DNA of 64,000 nucleotides from JAVJSD01 sp040219575 (lineage in GTDB: Bacteria > Planctomycetota > Planctomycetia > Pirellulales > Pirellulaceae). Below, piece by piece: positions 26,979 through 36,600 of this stretch. Location of the stretch: assembly GCA_040219575.1 (NCBI GenBank), contig JAVJSD010000034.1, positions 1-64,000 on the forward strand, in the 5' to 3' direction. Numbering within the stretch: the stretch's first letter is position 1; each line of letters opens with the position of its first letter. Under the pieces are notes generated by a model. It saw only the letters and a list, made by a program, of their open reading frames with translations, made no database searches and was not told the origin of the DNA. Both the position numbers and the translations under genes were made by a program.

Positions 26979-29072
26979 ATGAGCACGTCGCCCGAAAAGA
27001 CCGCCGCCGAGATGCTTGCCACGCCGGCCAAGTTCATCAAGGGCGTCGGTCCGCAACGGGCCGAGGTGCTGGAGAAGCTGCGGCTGCGCAAAGCGAGCGA
27101 TCTGCTGTTCTTCTTCCCCCGCGACTACCAGGACATGAGCGAGTTGCGGCCGATCGTGCAGCTCGAGGAAGAGACGCCGCTGAGCGTGTGCGGGACGGTC
27201 GAGGAGGTGGACCTGCGCAACACGGGCCCCGGCCGCTGCATTCTGGGCGTGCTGATTCGCGACGACACCGACTACCTGCGGGCCGTGTGGTTCAATCAGC
27301 CGTACATGCAGCAGCGTTTCAGCCAGGGGCAACGCGTGTTGTTCTCCGGATCGGCCAAGCGTCAGGGCATGCGGTGGGAGATGGTGCATCCGCAGGTCGA
27401 GTATCTCGACCCGGGGCAAACCGCCCCCGCCGGCCGCATCCTGCCGGTCTATCCGCTTACCGAGGGCATCAACCAGGGGAAGATGCGGCAGATCGTGCAG
27501 CACGTGGCCGAGACCTGCACCGAGGCGGTGGACGAAGTGTTCCCGGAGGCGTTTCTCGACGAGCACAACCTGTGGCCGATTCGCGCGGCGCTGCCGCAGA
27601 TCCACCTGCCCAGCGATCACGGCGCGCTGCAGCAGGCGCGGCGCCGGTTCATCTACCAGGAACTGCTCGTGCTGCAACTGGCTTTGGCCCTGCGGAAACA
27701 GACGCTGACCACCAACCTGCACGCGCCGCAGTTGCCGACCTCCGGCAAGATCGACGCCCGCATCGTGCGGCTGTTTCCGTTCGAACTGACCGCCGATCAG
27801 CGTCGCACCATCGACGAGGTCGCCGCCGACATGGCGCGGCCGTTTCCGATGAACCGGCTGCTGCAGGGCGAGGTCGGCAGCGGCAAGACGGTGGTGGCCG
27901 TGTACGCCATGCTGCTGGCGGTGGCTCACGGTCATCAGGCGGCCTTGATGGCGCCGACCGAGGTGCTGGCCCGACAGCACTACCGCACGCTTTCGGAGAG
28001 CCTGGTCGAGAGCAAAGTTCGCCTGGCCCTGCTGGTCGGTTCGCTCTCGGCCGCCGAGCGGCGCAAGACCTTGGAGGCGATCGCGGCCGGCGAGGTCGAC
28101 CTGGTGGTCGGCACGCAGGCGGTCATCTCCGACAAGGTGGAGTTCCACAAGCTGGGCCTGGTGGTGATCGACGAGCAGCACAAGTTCGGCGTGCGGCAAC
28201 GGGCCACGCTGCGGCAGGCGGGGCTCGATCCGCATTACCTGGTGATGACCGCCACGCCCATCCCGCGGACGGTGGCGATGACGCAGTTCGGCGATCTCGA
28301 CGTCTCCACGCTCCGCGATCCACCGCCGGGCCGGCAACCGGTGCATACCTACCTGGGCGACGAGGAGCGCCGCGAGCAGTGGTGGGAGTTCTTCCGCAAG
28401 AAGCTTCGCGAGGGACGGCAGGGGTTCGTCATCACGCCGCTGGTCGACGAGTCCGACGCGCTGCAGGTGTCGAACGTGGAGTCGGCCTTCGAACACCTGG
28501 CCAACGGCGAACTGGCCGACTTCCGCCTCGACCTGGTGCACGGCCGACTCGATCCGAAGGCCAAGGACGCCGCCATGCAATCGTTCGAGGCGGGCGACGC
28601 CGACGTGTTGGTCGCCACCAGCGTGGTGGAAGTCGGCATCAACGTCCCCAACGCCACCGTGATGACGATCGAAAGCGGGCAATACTTCGGCCTGGCCCAA
28701 CTGCACCAACTCCGCGGCCGCGTCAGCCGCGGCACCCACCCGGGCTACGTGTGCGTCTTCAGCGACGGCGCCAACGAAGAGGCCCAGCAGCGGTTGGCGT
28801 CGTTCGCCGACAGCACCGACGGCTTCGAACTGGCGGAGATCGACTTCCAAATGCGCGGCCCCGGCGACCTGCTCGGTACACGCCAACACGGCCTCCCCCC
28901 GCTGCGGATCGCCGACCTGGCGCGCGACAAGCAGGAGCTTACACAAGCACGTGGCGATGCGCAACAACTCGTCGCCGGCGGCGAATTAGTGAACAACCCC
29001 GAGTATCAGCGCCTGTTACAAATGGTCCTCAAACGCTACGGCAAGGCGCTCGACCTGGGCGACGTGGGATGA
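26979..29072 (+). CDS. recG: ATP-dependent DNA helicase RecG
   Basis: A 697-residue superfamily-2 helicase that remodels stalled forks and branched DNA. The N-terminal wedge domain (about 1-250) includes an OB-fold for junction binding. Motif I GEVGSGKT is near residue 298, the DEQH motif II near 397 (VVIDEQHKFGVRQR), motif III TATPIPRT near 425, then a QGFVITPLVDES segment, VATSVVEVGINVPNA and QLHQLRGRVSRG, ending in the RecG-specific C-terminal MRGPGDLLGTRQHG. The start is ATG 26979, which matches the family N-terminus; no strong ribosome-binding site is visible. It is complete and marks the last ordinary chromosomal gene before the accessory region. Confidence 0.96.
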   Translation: MSTSPEKTAAEMLATPAKFIKGVGPQRAEVLEKLRLRKASDLLFFFPRDYQDMSELRPIVQLEEETPLSVCGTVEEVDLRNTGPGRCILGVLIRDDTDYLRAVWFNQPYMQQRFSQGQRVLFSGSAKRQGMRWEMVHPQVEYLDPGQTAPAGRILPVYPLTEGINQGKMRQIVQHVAETCTEAVDEVFPEAFLDEHNLWPIRAALPQIHLPSDHGALQQARRRFIYQELLVLQLALALRKQTLTTNLHAPQLPTSGKIDARIVRLFPFELTADQRRTIDEVAADMARPFPMNRLLQGEVGSGKTVVAVYAMLLAVAHGHQAALMAPTEVLARQHYRTLSESLVESKVRLALLVGSLSAAERRKTLEAIAAGEVDLVVGTQAVISDKVEFHKLGLVVIDEQHKFGVRQRATLRQAGLDPHYLVMTATPIPRTVAMTQFGDLDVSTLRDPPPGRQPVHTYLGDEERREQWWEFFRKKLREGRQGFVITPLVDESDALQVSNVESAFEHLANGELADFRLDLVHGRLDPKAKDAAMQSFEAGDADVLVATSVVEVGINVPNATVMTIESGQYFGLAQLHQLRGRVSRGTHPGYVCVFSDGANEEAQQRLASFADSTDGFELAEIDFQMRGPGDLLGTRQHGLPPLRIADLARDKQELTQARGDAQQLVAGGELVNNPEYQRLLQMVLKRYGKALDLGDVG

Positions 29073-29113
29073 AACAGCTTGGCCCAGTCGCGGGAGCGGC
29101 GCTGGAGAATAGT

Positions 29114-29131
29114 CCACGGCGTGAGCCGTGG
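29114..29131. repeat. Perfect hairpin downstream of recG
   Basis: CCACGGC-GTGA-GCCGTGG is a 7-bp stem with a 4-base loop, 41 bases after the recG stop. No T-tract is seen. It could help end the recG transcript, or be another dispersed palindrome. Confidence 0.55.
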
Positions 29132-29289
29132 GGACCACGGCGCAGCACGACGTGGAGGCCCGGCAGGCCGATGGAGAGACGATCTCGTTGGCCCTGTCGG
29201 CGTCGCCGACGTGTAGTATCCCGAAGGGATTAGATGGAACGTCCTCGGTGGAAGCATTTCGCTCGCTTCCCACGGTTGGCGACTCCATT

Positions 29290-29439
29290 CTAGCTGCCGC
29301 ACACGCTCGACGGCGTCTTCGCCCAGCGACCCGTGTCGTGGTCGAGCAGGGGGAAGCCTTCGGATGGCTTGCCGGACTTGCCGTTCGACGGCCTGCGTCG
29401 CGCTTTGCGGGGTTTTGTTGCTGCGGTAGACTTGGCCAT
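29290..29439 (-). pseudogene. N-terminal fragment of a tyrosine-recombinase (integrase) gene
   Basis: The 49-codon frame begins MAKSTAATKP after a GAGAGG site and contains GKPSEGFPLLDHDTGRWAK. This resembles the N-terminal arm of planctomycete phage-type integrases (KP..DFPLFPHATGRWAKK..G..HYFG). The frame then diverges and stops at TAG 29290, and no catalytic R-H-R-Y domain follows on either strand. I read it as the remnant of an integrase. It sits 170 bases from a truncated tRNA gene. The identification rests on a short arm, so confidence is moderate. Confidence 0.5.
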
Positions 29440-29610
29440 GGCGCTGCCTCTCGGTCGAAAGCGGTACGGTGGTGTCGATGACGCCCGCGGAGGGCCAACC
29501 CGTGGGTGTCTGCTTCATGGCCTTCATCGCAAAAGGCGTCAAAACTGGTGTCAGCTACTTTGCGACCACGGACACCAAGCAGGCGAAGAATGCTTGTATA
29601 CAAATCCCTG

Positions 29611-29650
29611 GGGCGGTAGCTCAGTCGATTAGAGCAAGCGACTCATAATG
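29611..29650 (+). pseudogene. 5' half of a tRNA-Met-like gene, truncated in the anticodon loop
   Basis: GGGGCGG acceptor strand, TA, D-stem GCTC...GAGC with loop AGTCGATTA, then anticodon stem AGCGA and loop CTCATAA (CAT anticodon), all correctly spaced. The next bases should be the TCGCT strand, T-arm and acceptor complement. Instead only T matches and the sequence runs into GGAAACGGGACC with no T-arm. The missing half is not visible elsewhere in the window. The breakpoint at the anticodon loop is a typical crossover position of tRNA-targeting integrases. Confidence 0.7.
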
Positions 29651-30144
29651 GAAACGGGACCATTCCGTGGACTGGATAAATCCGCCGTAACCCACTGACA
29701 ATCAAGGGGTTCGCGGCAAATTCGGAACTCTGCCAAAATGTCGCGATATGGCGTAGAGTGATGCCCGACTGGTGTCAATGACACCCAGCCCGACTTCAAG
29801 GGAGTAGTAATCGAGCAATCCAGCAGTCTGCGGGCTTGTTGCTCTCGGAATCCCACCTGACCTGCGCCTAGTTTCTGTACCAGGGGCTATGAGAGTACGG
29901 GTTGAGCAAAGGATTCCGCAGTGTGCTGCTGGAGTGGGCGACTGTTTTGGTTGTCAAGATTGAGCGACAGGTTTTTCCAAGGTTCTTGGGGAGGATCGCG
30001 TTGACCATGCACCGACGTTTCCTCATGCAGGCAACAAGAGTGGCCCTTTTTGCGCTTTCCAGCGGCCTGAAACTGTCGGTAGTGTTCTTTGATGACTGAT
30101 TTTACGCTCCGCGATCGTATGTTCGCACAGTTTACCCCCAACGC
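29651..30144. other. Gene-free low-GC stretch after the tRNA fragment
   Basis: About 490 bases with lower GC than the chromosome on the left. The only structure I see is GGTGTCA-A-TGACACC near 29771. Short frames on both strands have no recognisable similarity or ribosome-binding site. It forms the junction between the broken tRNA and toxin module A. Confidence 0.4.
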
Positions 30145-30630
30145 TTACTCAATCGGATTTAAGGAGATCGATCCGTCGCTATTCTTTACGACATTCGGTT
30201 TGCGAAGGAGCCCTCGGACGTCTAGTGCTGCGTGCAATCTTTCTAGGGAGTCTCGGCCTTTGTCGTCGCTCTTGGTTACCCAGCGTGTAAGAAAGTAGTA
30301 CGACCTAGAAACTCCTTTTGGGTGAGTATCAACTCGCGACATCAACTCCGAGATAACTCGCCGCACACCCAATTGCGGAATCACTGCCTCCAGCCACCAA
30401 CGCATGCTGCTGGCATTGGCCTTGAGAAGGCCAAATTCCAAAAGTTGAACAAGATGCTGCTTTTTACGCAGAGTCCGCTTGGCGAGTTCCAGCGCAACCA
30501 GTTCGTGAACGTCAACAAGTTCAACGATAAAGCGAAATGACTCTTCTGGACTCATCTTGTGAAGACTACTTGCGATCTCTTCTTCGACTTGAGTACTTCG
30601 AAGTCGGCCGACGAATTCACTAGCTTTCAA
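30145..30630 (-). CDS. Putative immunity protein for the giant toxin (module A)
   Basis: A 161-residue predicted cytoplasmic protein starting at TTG 30628-30630 (MKASEFVGRLRSTQ). It is almost wholly helical, HEAT-like (ESFRFIVELVDVHELVALEL, VQLLEFGLLKANASS), and ends SDGSISLNPIE. GAGAGG at 30637-30642 overlaps the toxin stop codon (30641-30643), and only 10 bases separate the two genes, so translation is likely coupled. Size, position directly 3' of a HINT-toxin gene and lower GC are standard for polymorphic-toxin immunity genes. No known immunity family is recognised. The frame is open further upstream, but that part lies inside the toxin gene and has no start signal. Confidence 0.7.
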   Translation of the reverse strand: MKASEFVGRLRSTQVEEEIASSLHKMSPEESFRFIVELVDVHELVALELAKRTLRKKQHLVQLLEFGLLKANASSMRWWLEAVIPQLGVRRVISELMSRVDTHPKGVSRSYYFLTRWVTKSDDKGRDSLERLHAALDVRGLLRKPNVVKNSDGSISLNPIE

Positions 30631-30636
30631 TTTTGT

Positions 30637-30642
30637 CCTCTC
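30637..30642 (-). promoter_or_regulatory. Ribosome-binding site overlapping the toxin stop codon
   Basis: GAGAGG on the minus strand, 6 bases before the TTG start of the immunity-like gene, shares bases with the TGA of the upstream toxin gene. This implies re-initiation coupling of toxin and immunity synthesis. Confidence 0.6.
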
Positions 30643-33600
30643 AATCAACTGGATTGAAGAGATTGAGCGGCAATCCTGCATCTCCAGCATACTCCTTGGG
30701 CGGCTGGTAGTGCCCAGACCCGTTTGTCCATTCACGGAGAATGCCACGGTTGTTCCTGCCGGAGAATCGGATTTCACCGGCGTAGTCGACTGCCTGTCCT
30801 CGGGCGATGTCAATGTGCCCATTCGGCAAACGGTCTCTCTGCACGAATATTCTTCCATTCTGTTTGACGAAAATGTACTTTCCGGTGGCAGACCGCGTTG
30901 TTCCGTCCGGGGCTCTTGTGATCCACTTTCCGTTTTCCTTTAGAAGCTCGAATCTTCCAACTCGAACAGGTGTGTCCTCGGGAAAAACGTCATTCTTGAA
31001 AGGCGGCCTGCGTTGGGCCCTTGGGGCATTGGGCCTATTCTTGCCGGTACCACAGAAATTCGTCGCATTGTGGGCCAGTACGCCGTGTGACGAGACGTAG
31101 TATACGTGCTCGACGTTAACCTCCAGGTTGTATACTCGCTCCGGCCCATCGCGCGGGGCCATGGAGCCGACGTGCACTCGCTTCTCTGTGACGGTAACGA
31201 GCGTTTCGCCCGGCAGCAAGTCGCTGGCGGGGACAAATTTCCGACGGTCTTCGCTCCAGAAGGGGTGGTTCGCCGTCACGCCAATCGACTCGGTCCAGCC
31301 GTCGCCGACCAGTTCGAGGTCCAGCGCATCGGCCGATTCGTGCACGTAGCGGCCCGTCACCAGGCGGCAATTCGGCCCCGGCCGAGGCGCAATCTCCGGG
31401 CAGGGGGCGATGGCCAACACTTCGGCCTCGCCCGACGCCGCCAGTTCGGTAAGTTCCACGTCGATCGTGCCGCCGACCTGGACGTCAAACTGCGCGAGCC
31501 ACTCGACGCTGCGGAGGAATTCGAAATCGAGCAGCGAACCGTCCGCCTTGACCATCCGCAGCGTCAGCCGCCGCCACTGCTCCGGCGAGGCAGCCGCGGA
31601 CGCCTCGGGCGGCGTTTCTTCCAACTCAGGATTGTCGGCCTGCAACCAGTCGCCAAGCCGGATATCCTCGATGTTGCTGGTGACGAGCCGCGGCGCCGCC
31701 GCCGTGGGCGACACGGGGACGGAATCAGGCGTTGGCCCGGGAAGGGCGCCAAAGAAGTAGATGCCCGTCAACAGCAGACAGGCAGCGCCCAACAGCGCCG
31801 CGAACCGACGGTTCGCCCCTCGCCGACGCGCCTGGCGGGGCTGGGACGCCGGTCGGGACTTCTTGGAGGTCGCGGTGCGGCGCTCCGCAAGCTCCACGGC
31901 GGCGGCGGATGACGAGACGGAAGGGGATTCGACCGCGCGGGGACGCTCCTTCACCGCCGCGCCAACGACCGCGCTCGACAACTGCCACTTCGTTCCCGCC
32001 GCTGGCGACTCTGCTTCGCGCGACCAGCCGTCGTAAACGATTTCGTCCAAGTCGTCGGAGTCGGTGAACAAATGGTCGATCATCGCGTCCCAACGCGGTG
32101 GCGACGGCTGCTCGAGATCGTCGCGGTCCGGCTCCAATTCGTTATGGCGACCAATCCCGACCAGGTGGCCGGCTTGCTGGCGGCGAGTTGACTTCTCATC
32201 GCGCTGGGCGCTGGGCAACGCGTACGACAGGCTGGTCAGCCCCACCAGCAGCGTACCGACCGCCAGCGCGAGACCCTCGGCGTCCCAGGCGTCGTCCTCG
32301 TTGGCGAGGATTTCCGACTCGCTGGAAATCGGCGCCGCCTTGCCGGGTTCGACGACGTAGCGCACCACTTGGGCGCCCGCCACGAAGCAGCCGCCCTTGG
32401 AGGCCGTGGCGATCGCCACTACGCCCAAAACGAGGTCCAGTGTGGCCGTATTGTAGTTGCCCTGTTGGTAGTTCTCGTATGCATTGTTCAGGCTATGCAA
32501 CCCGCCGGCGACGCCGAGTGCGGCCTGAATCCCGCAGAAGCTGGGAATCAACACTTGCCCAGCGCCCATGGCGCCTCCGACGAGGGCGCCGGCGACGCCG
32601 CCGGAAATCGCCGCCTTGCCGATCTGCCCTCGGTCCAGCGTATCCCAGGTGGCCCCTTCGTCGAGTTGTCTGGCGACGTCGTACGCCGCCCCGATGCCCG
32701 CGCCGACGACCCCTCCCACGACCGCCCCCTTGATCGCCGCGAGAACGACCGCTTCCGGCAGGTAAATCGCTCCCACCACGATAACCGCCGAGACAGCAAT
32801 CGTGCCTAGGACCAACTCCGTATCGCTGAGTCCTGTCAGTATCTCATCACCGACCAATGGGCGGATCACGTATTCGCCGAGCAACTCATCGTCCCAGTAT
32901 TGGTACGGACTTGATTCGACGTGCAATCCGACATCCTTCTTGATCGACTCCACGTAATCAAACGTGGTCGAGCCGCCGTCTCCCTTGCGGATCACCTCCG
33001 TGAGGTCATACAGCAGGGAGGCGCCGGGCTCGCCGTCGGCCAGGGCATACCAAGGACCATTGGCGAATGGATTCGGTTCGGGCTCGCCGGGCTCCTCGGG
33101 ATCCTCCCAGATCTCTTCGGGAACATCCGGCACGATCAAGAAATCGCCGGATTCGGGCATGTAGAGTTGCTCGGGGTCGGGCGTGCCCCAGAATTCGCCC
33201 CATGCCTCGCCCATGCCGATCTGCTCCCAGTCGTCGTGGAAGCCCGCATAGCCGATTGTGTGATCGTACGGAGTCGTCGTGTCCCAGCTGTCCGAATACG
33301 AGTAGGAATCGCTGACCGGTTCACCGTCTTCCGTCCAGTTGTCGGTCCACGACTCGTTCGATTCGCCCCAGTCGCGGTAGGAGCCCGTGACGTGGTTGGT
33401 CAGCGAGCCCGTTTGCGAACCAGAACCAGCGGCGTCGACGGTCTTGGTCCAGGTGTCGGAGACCTCGTACTCGTCATGCGCGTGCTCGCCCGAGGAATCG
33501 AGGTCGGACCCGACGTAGTGGAAGTCCGTGCCCGTCGTTACCGTGTTGAATTCCCAACTGGAGTACGTGTAGGAATCGTGATAGCCGCTGCCCGTCCCGG

Positions 33601-36600
33601 AAGCCGTGGCGGCGCTCCAGTTGGTGGATTCGCCCTCGGCGAAGGTTTCATGATATTCAGCATTGTAGGTCCACTGGTACGACTCGCCGATGCTGTCATG
33701 CGAGTCGCTGTACCACCGCTCCGTGTCTCCATTGCCGCCGCTGTAGTCGCCGGAGTTATACAGGTACTCGGACTGGCCTTCGGTGTAATAACTGTACGCG
33801 CCGCTGCCGGCGGCGCTGGTGGTGCTGTCGAGATTCCAGGTGTAGGCGCCTTCGGCATCCTGCTCCCAAGTGAGGAGATACTGCGTTTGCTCGGATTGAC
33901 CGCTCGCTTCCGACCAGTTGGAGGAATACGAACTGTAGCCCGCCGCGGAGGTCGTCCCTCCGGATTGCGAACCGCCGCCGGCGTTTTGCGAATGGTAGCT
34001 CGTTGTTCCCCAGGCCGAACCGCTGCCCGTGCCGACCCACTCGTGTGCGTCGTTGACGTGGTAGTTGTGCTCGTAGTCGAAGTAATGGTCCTCGTTGTGA
34101 CCTTCCGACGCGGTTCCCGCGACGGGCAAGTCCCAGCTTCTGGCCTGGGAGTAACTCCCGTCGGCGGACGACTGTTCATGCACGTGGCCGTCGCCGGAGG
34201 CGCTGCCGTCGCCCGACATCAACACCCACTTCTCTCCCACTCCGAGTTTCCACGTTGAGTGGGATTCGTACGAGTTGTTTGCGTGCCCGTATTCGCTTCG
34301 GTCGCCCGAAATGGAACCACCGTAGGCGGACTTGGTGTACTCCCCTTCTCCACTAAAGGAGTAATGTGAACCGCCCGTGGCGGTGCCGCTGCCAGAGCCC
34401 TGAACCTTCCACGTTTTACCGAATAGTTTGTAGTTCTTTTCGAGTTTGACGTCGACGCGATTCGAGCCGTCCTCATGTTGCGTTCCCGAGATGACGCCCG
34501 AGGTGTACTCACCGTCGCCCTCAAGCGACTCATCGATGAAGATGGTAATCACGTCGGTCCCCTTGCCGGCGGGTTCATCATCATCGCCGAACGTGTCGCT
34601 TGTCTCTCGGTGGACCACATGGTCGATCAGCGCGTCGTAGGTGAACGTCCCCTCCATGGTGGAGTCGGGCCGCGAATCGCTGTACGTTCCCTCAAGGGCC
34701 TTGGTCAACGAGTAGGTCGCGTCAACCTCTTCGGATTCCGTTCCACCGGTCTGGTACCAGGCGCGACCGGTGGTGATGTAGCCAAATTCCTTGGAGACGT
34801 CGTGGGAGGTGCGTTCATCGGTATCGAGCCGGTTGGTGATCACGTAGCTGCGGGCGGCCTCGGTGACCGAAAGAGTCTGTGTTCCGGAGAACGAGGCCGA
34901 GTTGTCGCCGCGGTCGTATTCGTTGGCAACCCCCGAACTGTCTCTCCAGACCCCGTTTGAATCCTGCACGAGAACGAAATCTTCGGTTCGCCCCCACTCG
35001 CCTTCGCCGCGCTCGGTGAGCGTGCCGCTGATGCCATCCAAGGTGTAATCCCCGTCTCCGGAGAACTCCCAATCGTAGGTGTCCGTGGTCTCCTTGGTCC
35101 CGTCACCGCTGTGCGTATCGCCGCCGCTGCCGCTCCCCGTCAGGTTGTGCACCAGATGGGTGTTCGACTTGTGGGTCTGGGTTCGTGAGAAACTTCCCGA
35201 GATCTCTCCGTGGGTGTACTCTCCGGACGACTCATTCTTGAATTTCGAAAAACCGCTGAACGTTCCTGAGCCAGATTTGCCGGTTGACACCCACTCGCCA
35301 TCGGAGACGTTGAAACCCTCGCCTTCTCCTTCGGTGATGCTCCAACCGCCGCTCTCTTCGATCTTGCCGGAAATGGAGTACTGCAGTGCCTCGAAATCCT
35401 CGTCGGCCTCGACGCTCTCGTAGGAGTAGGTTCCGGATCCGTTAAAGGCCTGTCCGCCGCCCACGCCGGCATAGGTCGATCCCTCGCCGGCGGTCAACAC
35501 CCATTGCCCGTCGGGATCGTCGGTGAAGTCGAGTGTGTGCTCGCCTTCGAAGTGGTACTCGCTTTCGGTCGTCATGAAGTCGTAAAACCCGCCCGTAACG
35601 ACGGAATCGTTGACGTCGCGCCGGTAAGTGGCGTTGGCGATAGTCTCCAACTCACTCGCACTTCCGCTTTCCGTCACCGTGGCCGTGCCCGACTCGGTCC
35701 ATTCTTCGTCGTTGAGTTGCAGGACAGTCTGGGAATCGAACGTGTACTCCCGATCCTCGGTCTCGTTGCGGATGCCCTTGTACGTGCCCTGCTCGGTCTC
35801 TAAGGCGAAGTTTCCCGTGGCAAACCGGGTCTTCTTGTCATGTGCGTACCCGTTCGTCGTGCCGTTGCCGCTGGTTTGCTCCCAGTCGTCTCCAAAGTGC
35901 CTTTCCGATGACCACTCCATGTCGTCATGCCGTTCGGAGAGCTCCGTGGTCTCGCCGAACATCGAGTTTTCGGCGGTCCAGTAGGTGCCGCTGGCGTTGA
36001 GAGTGAAATTGCTCTCGCTCGTGCCGGAGGCGGAATCGGAGCCGGTGAGCGTCCAGGCGTCCGCCGGCGGGCCGCTCACGTCGTCCTTGTCTAGATTGAT
36101 CGACAGCGTCATATCCCAGTGGCTCGACTCCCAGTTCGCCTCATCGTTGTCCTCGGAGATGGTCCCGTTGGTCTCCGACGTGTATCGCCCAGTCGATTCT
36201 GACTTGCGAGATAGTGTTCCAGAGCCGCTGCTCCAGTTGTGTGAATGGCTGGAGGCGTCGCCGGTGGCCGTGCCGTTCATGGCCCAGCCGCCCGACCCAC
36301 TCTCGCCGGGAAATGTGATCGCCGAATCCCAATTGGCCGTCGTCTCGTACTTGTGGTCGTAGGAGTTGTCGCCCTCGCCGCCCGCCGTACCCTTAACGGT
36401 CACGTCCTGGCCTTGATATCCGTACTTGCCATCGGCTGTATACGACGAATGCGATTTGGCGAAGCCGCTGCCCGAGGCTGAACCGTCGACGATCGCCCAG
36501 GCCCCGTCGATGAAGCTCGACTCCGTCGTTGTGTTCACTCGATTCTCGTGACTCCCCGATTCTGACCGGTTGACGGTGATCTTCGACCAGCGTTTGACGC

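Noticed and set aside
29036..29603. Long minus-strand frames after recG
   Set aside because: They run antisense into the recG end, and only the 49-codon integrase-like arm in another frame has recognisable sequence.
29887..30141. 84-codon minus-strand gene downstream of the immunity candidate
   Set aside because: It needs a TTG start without a ribosome-binding site and has no recognisable features.
29611..30144. Group I intron splitting a tRNA gene
   Set aside because: The anticodon-loop breakpoint suggested it, but I see no P/Q/R/S core elements and no 3' exon within 500 bases. Truncation by integration fits better.
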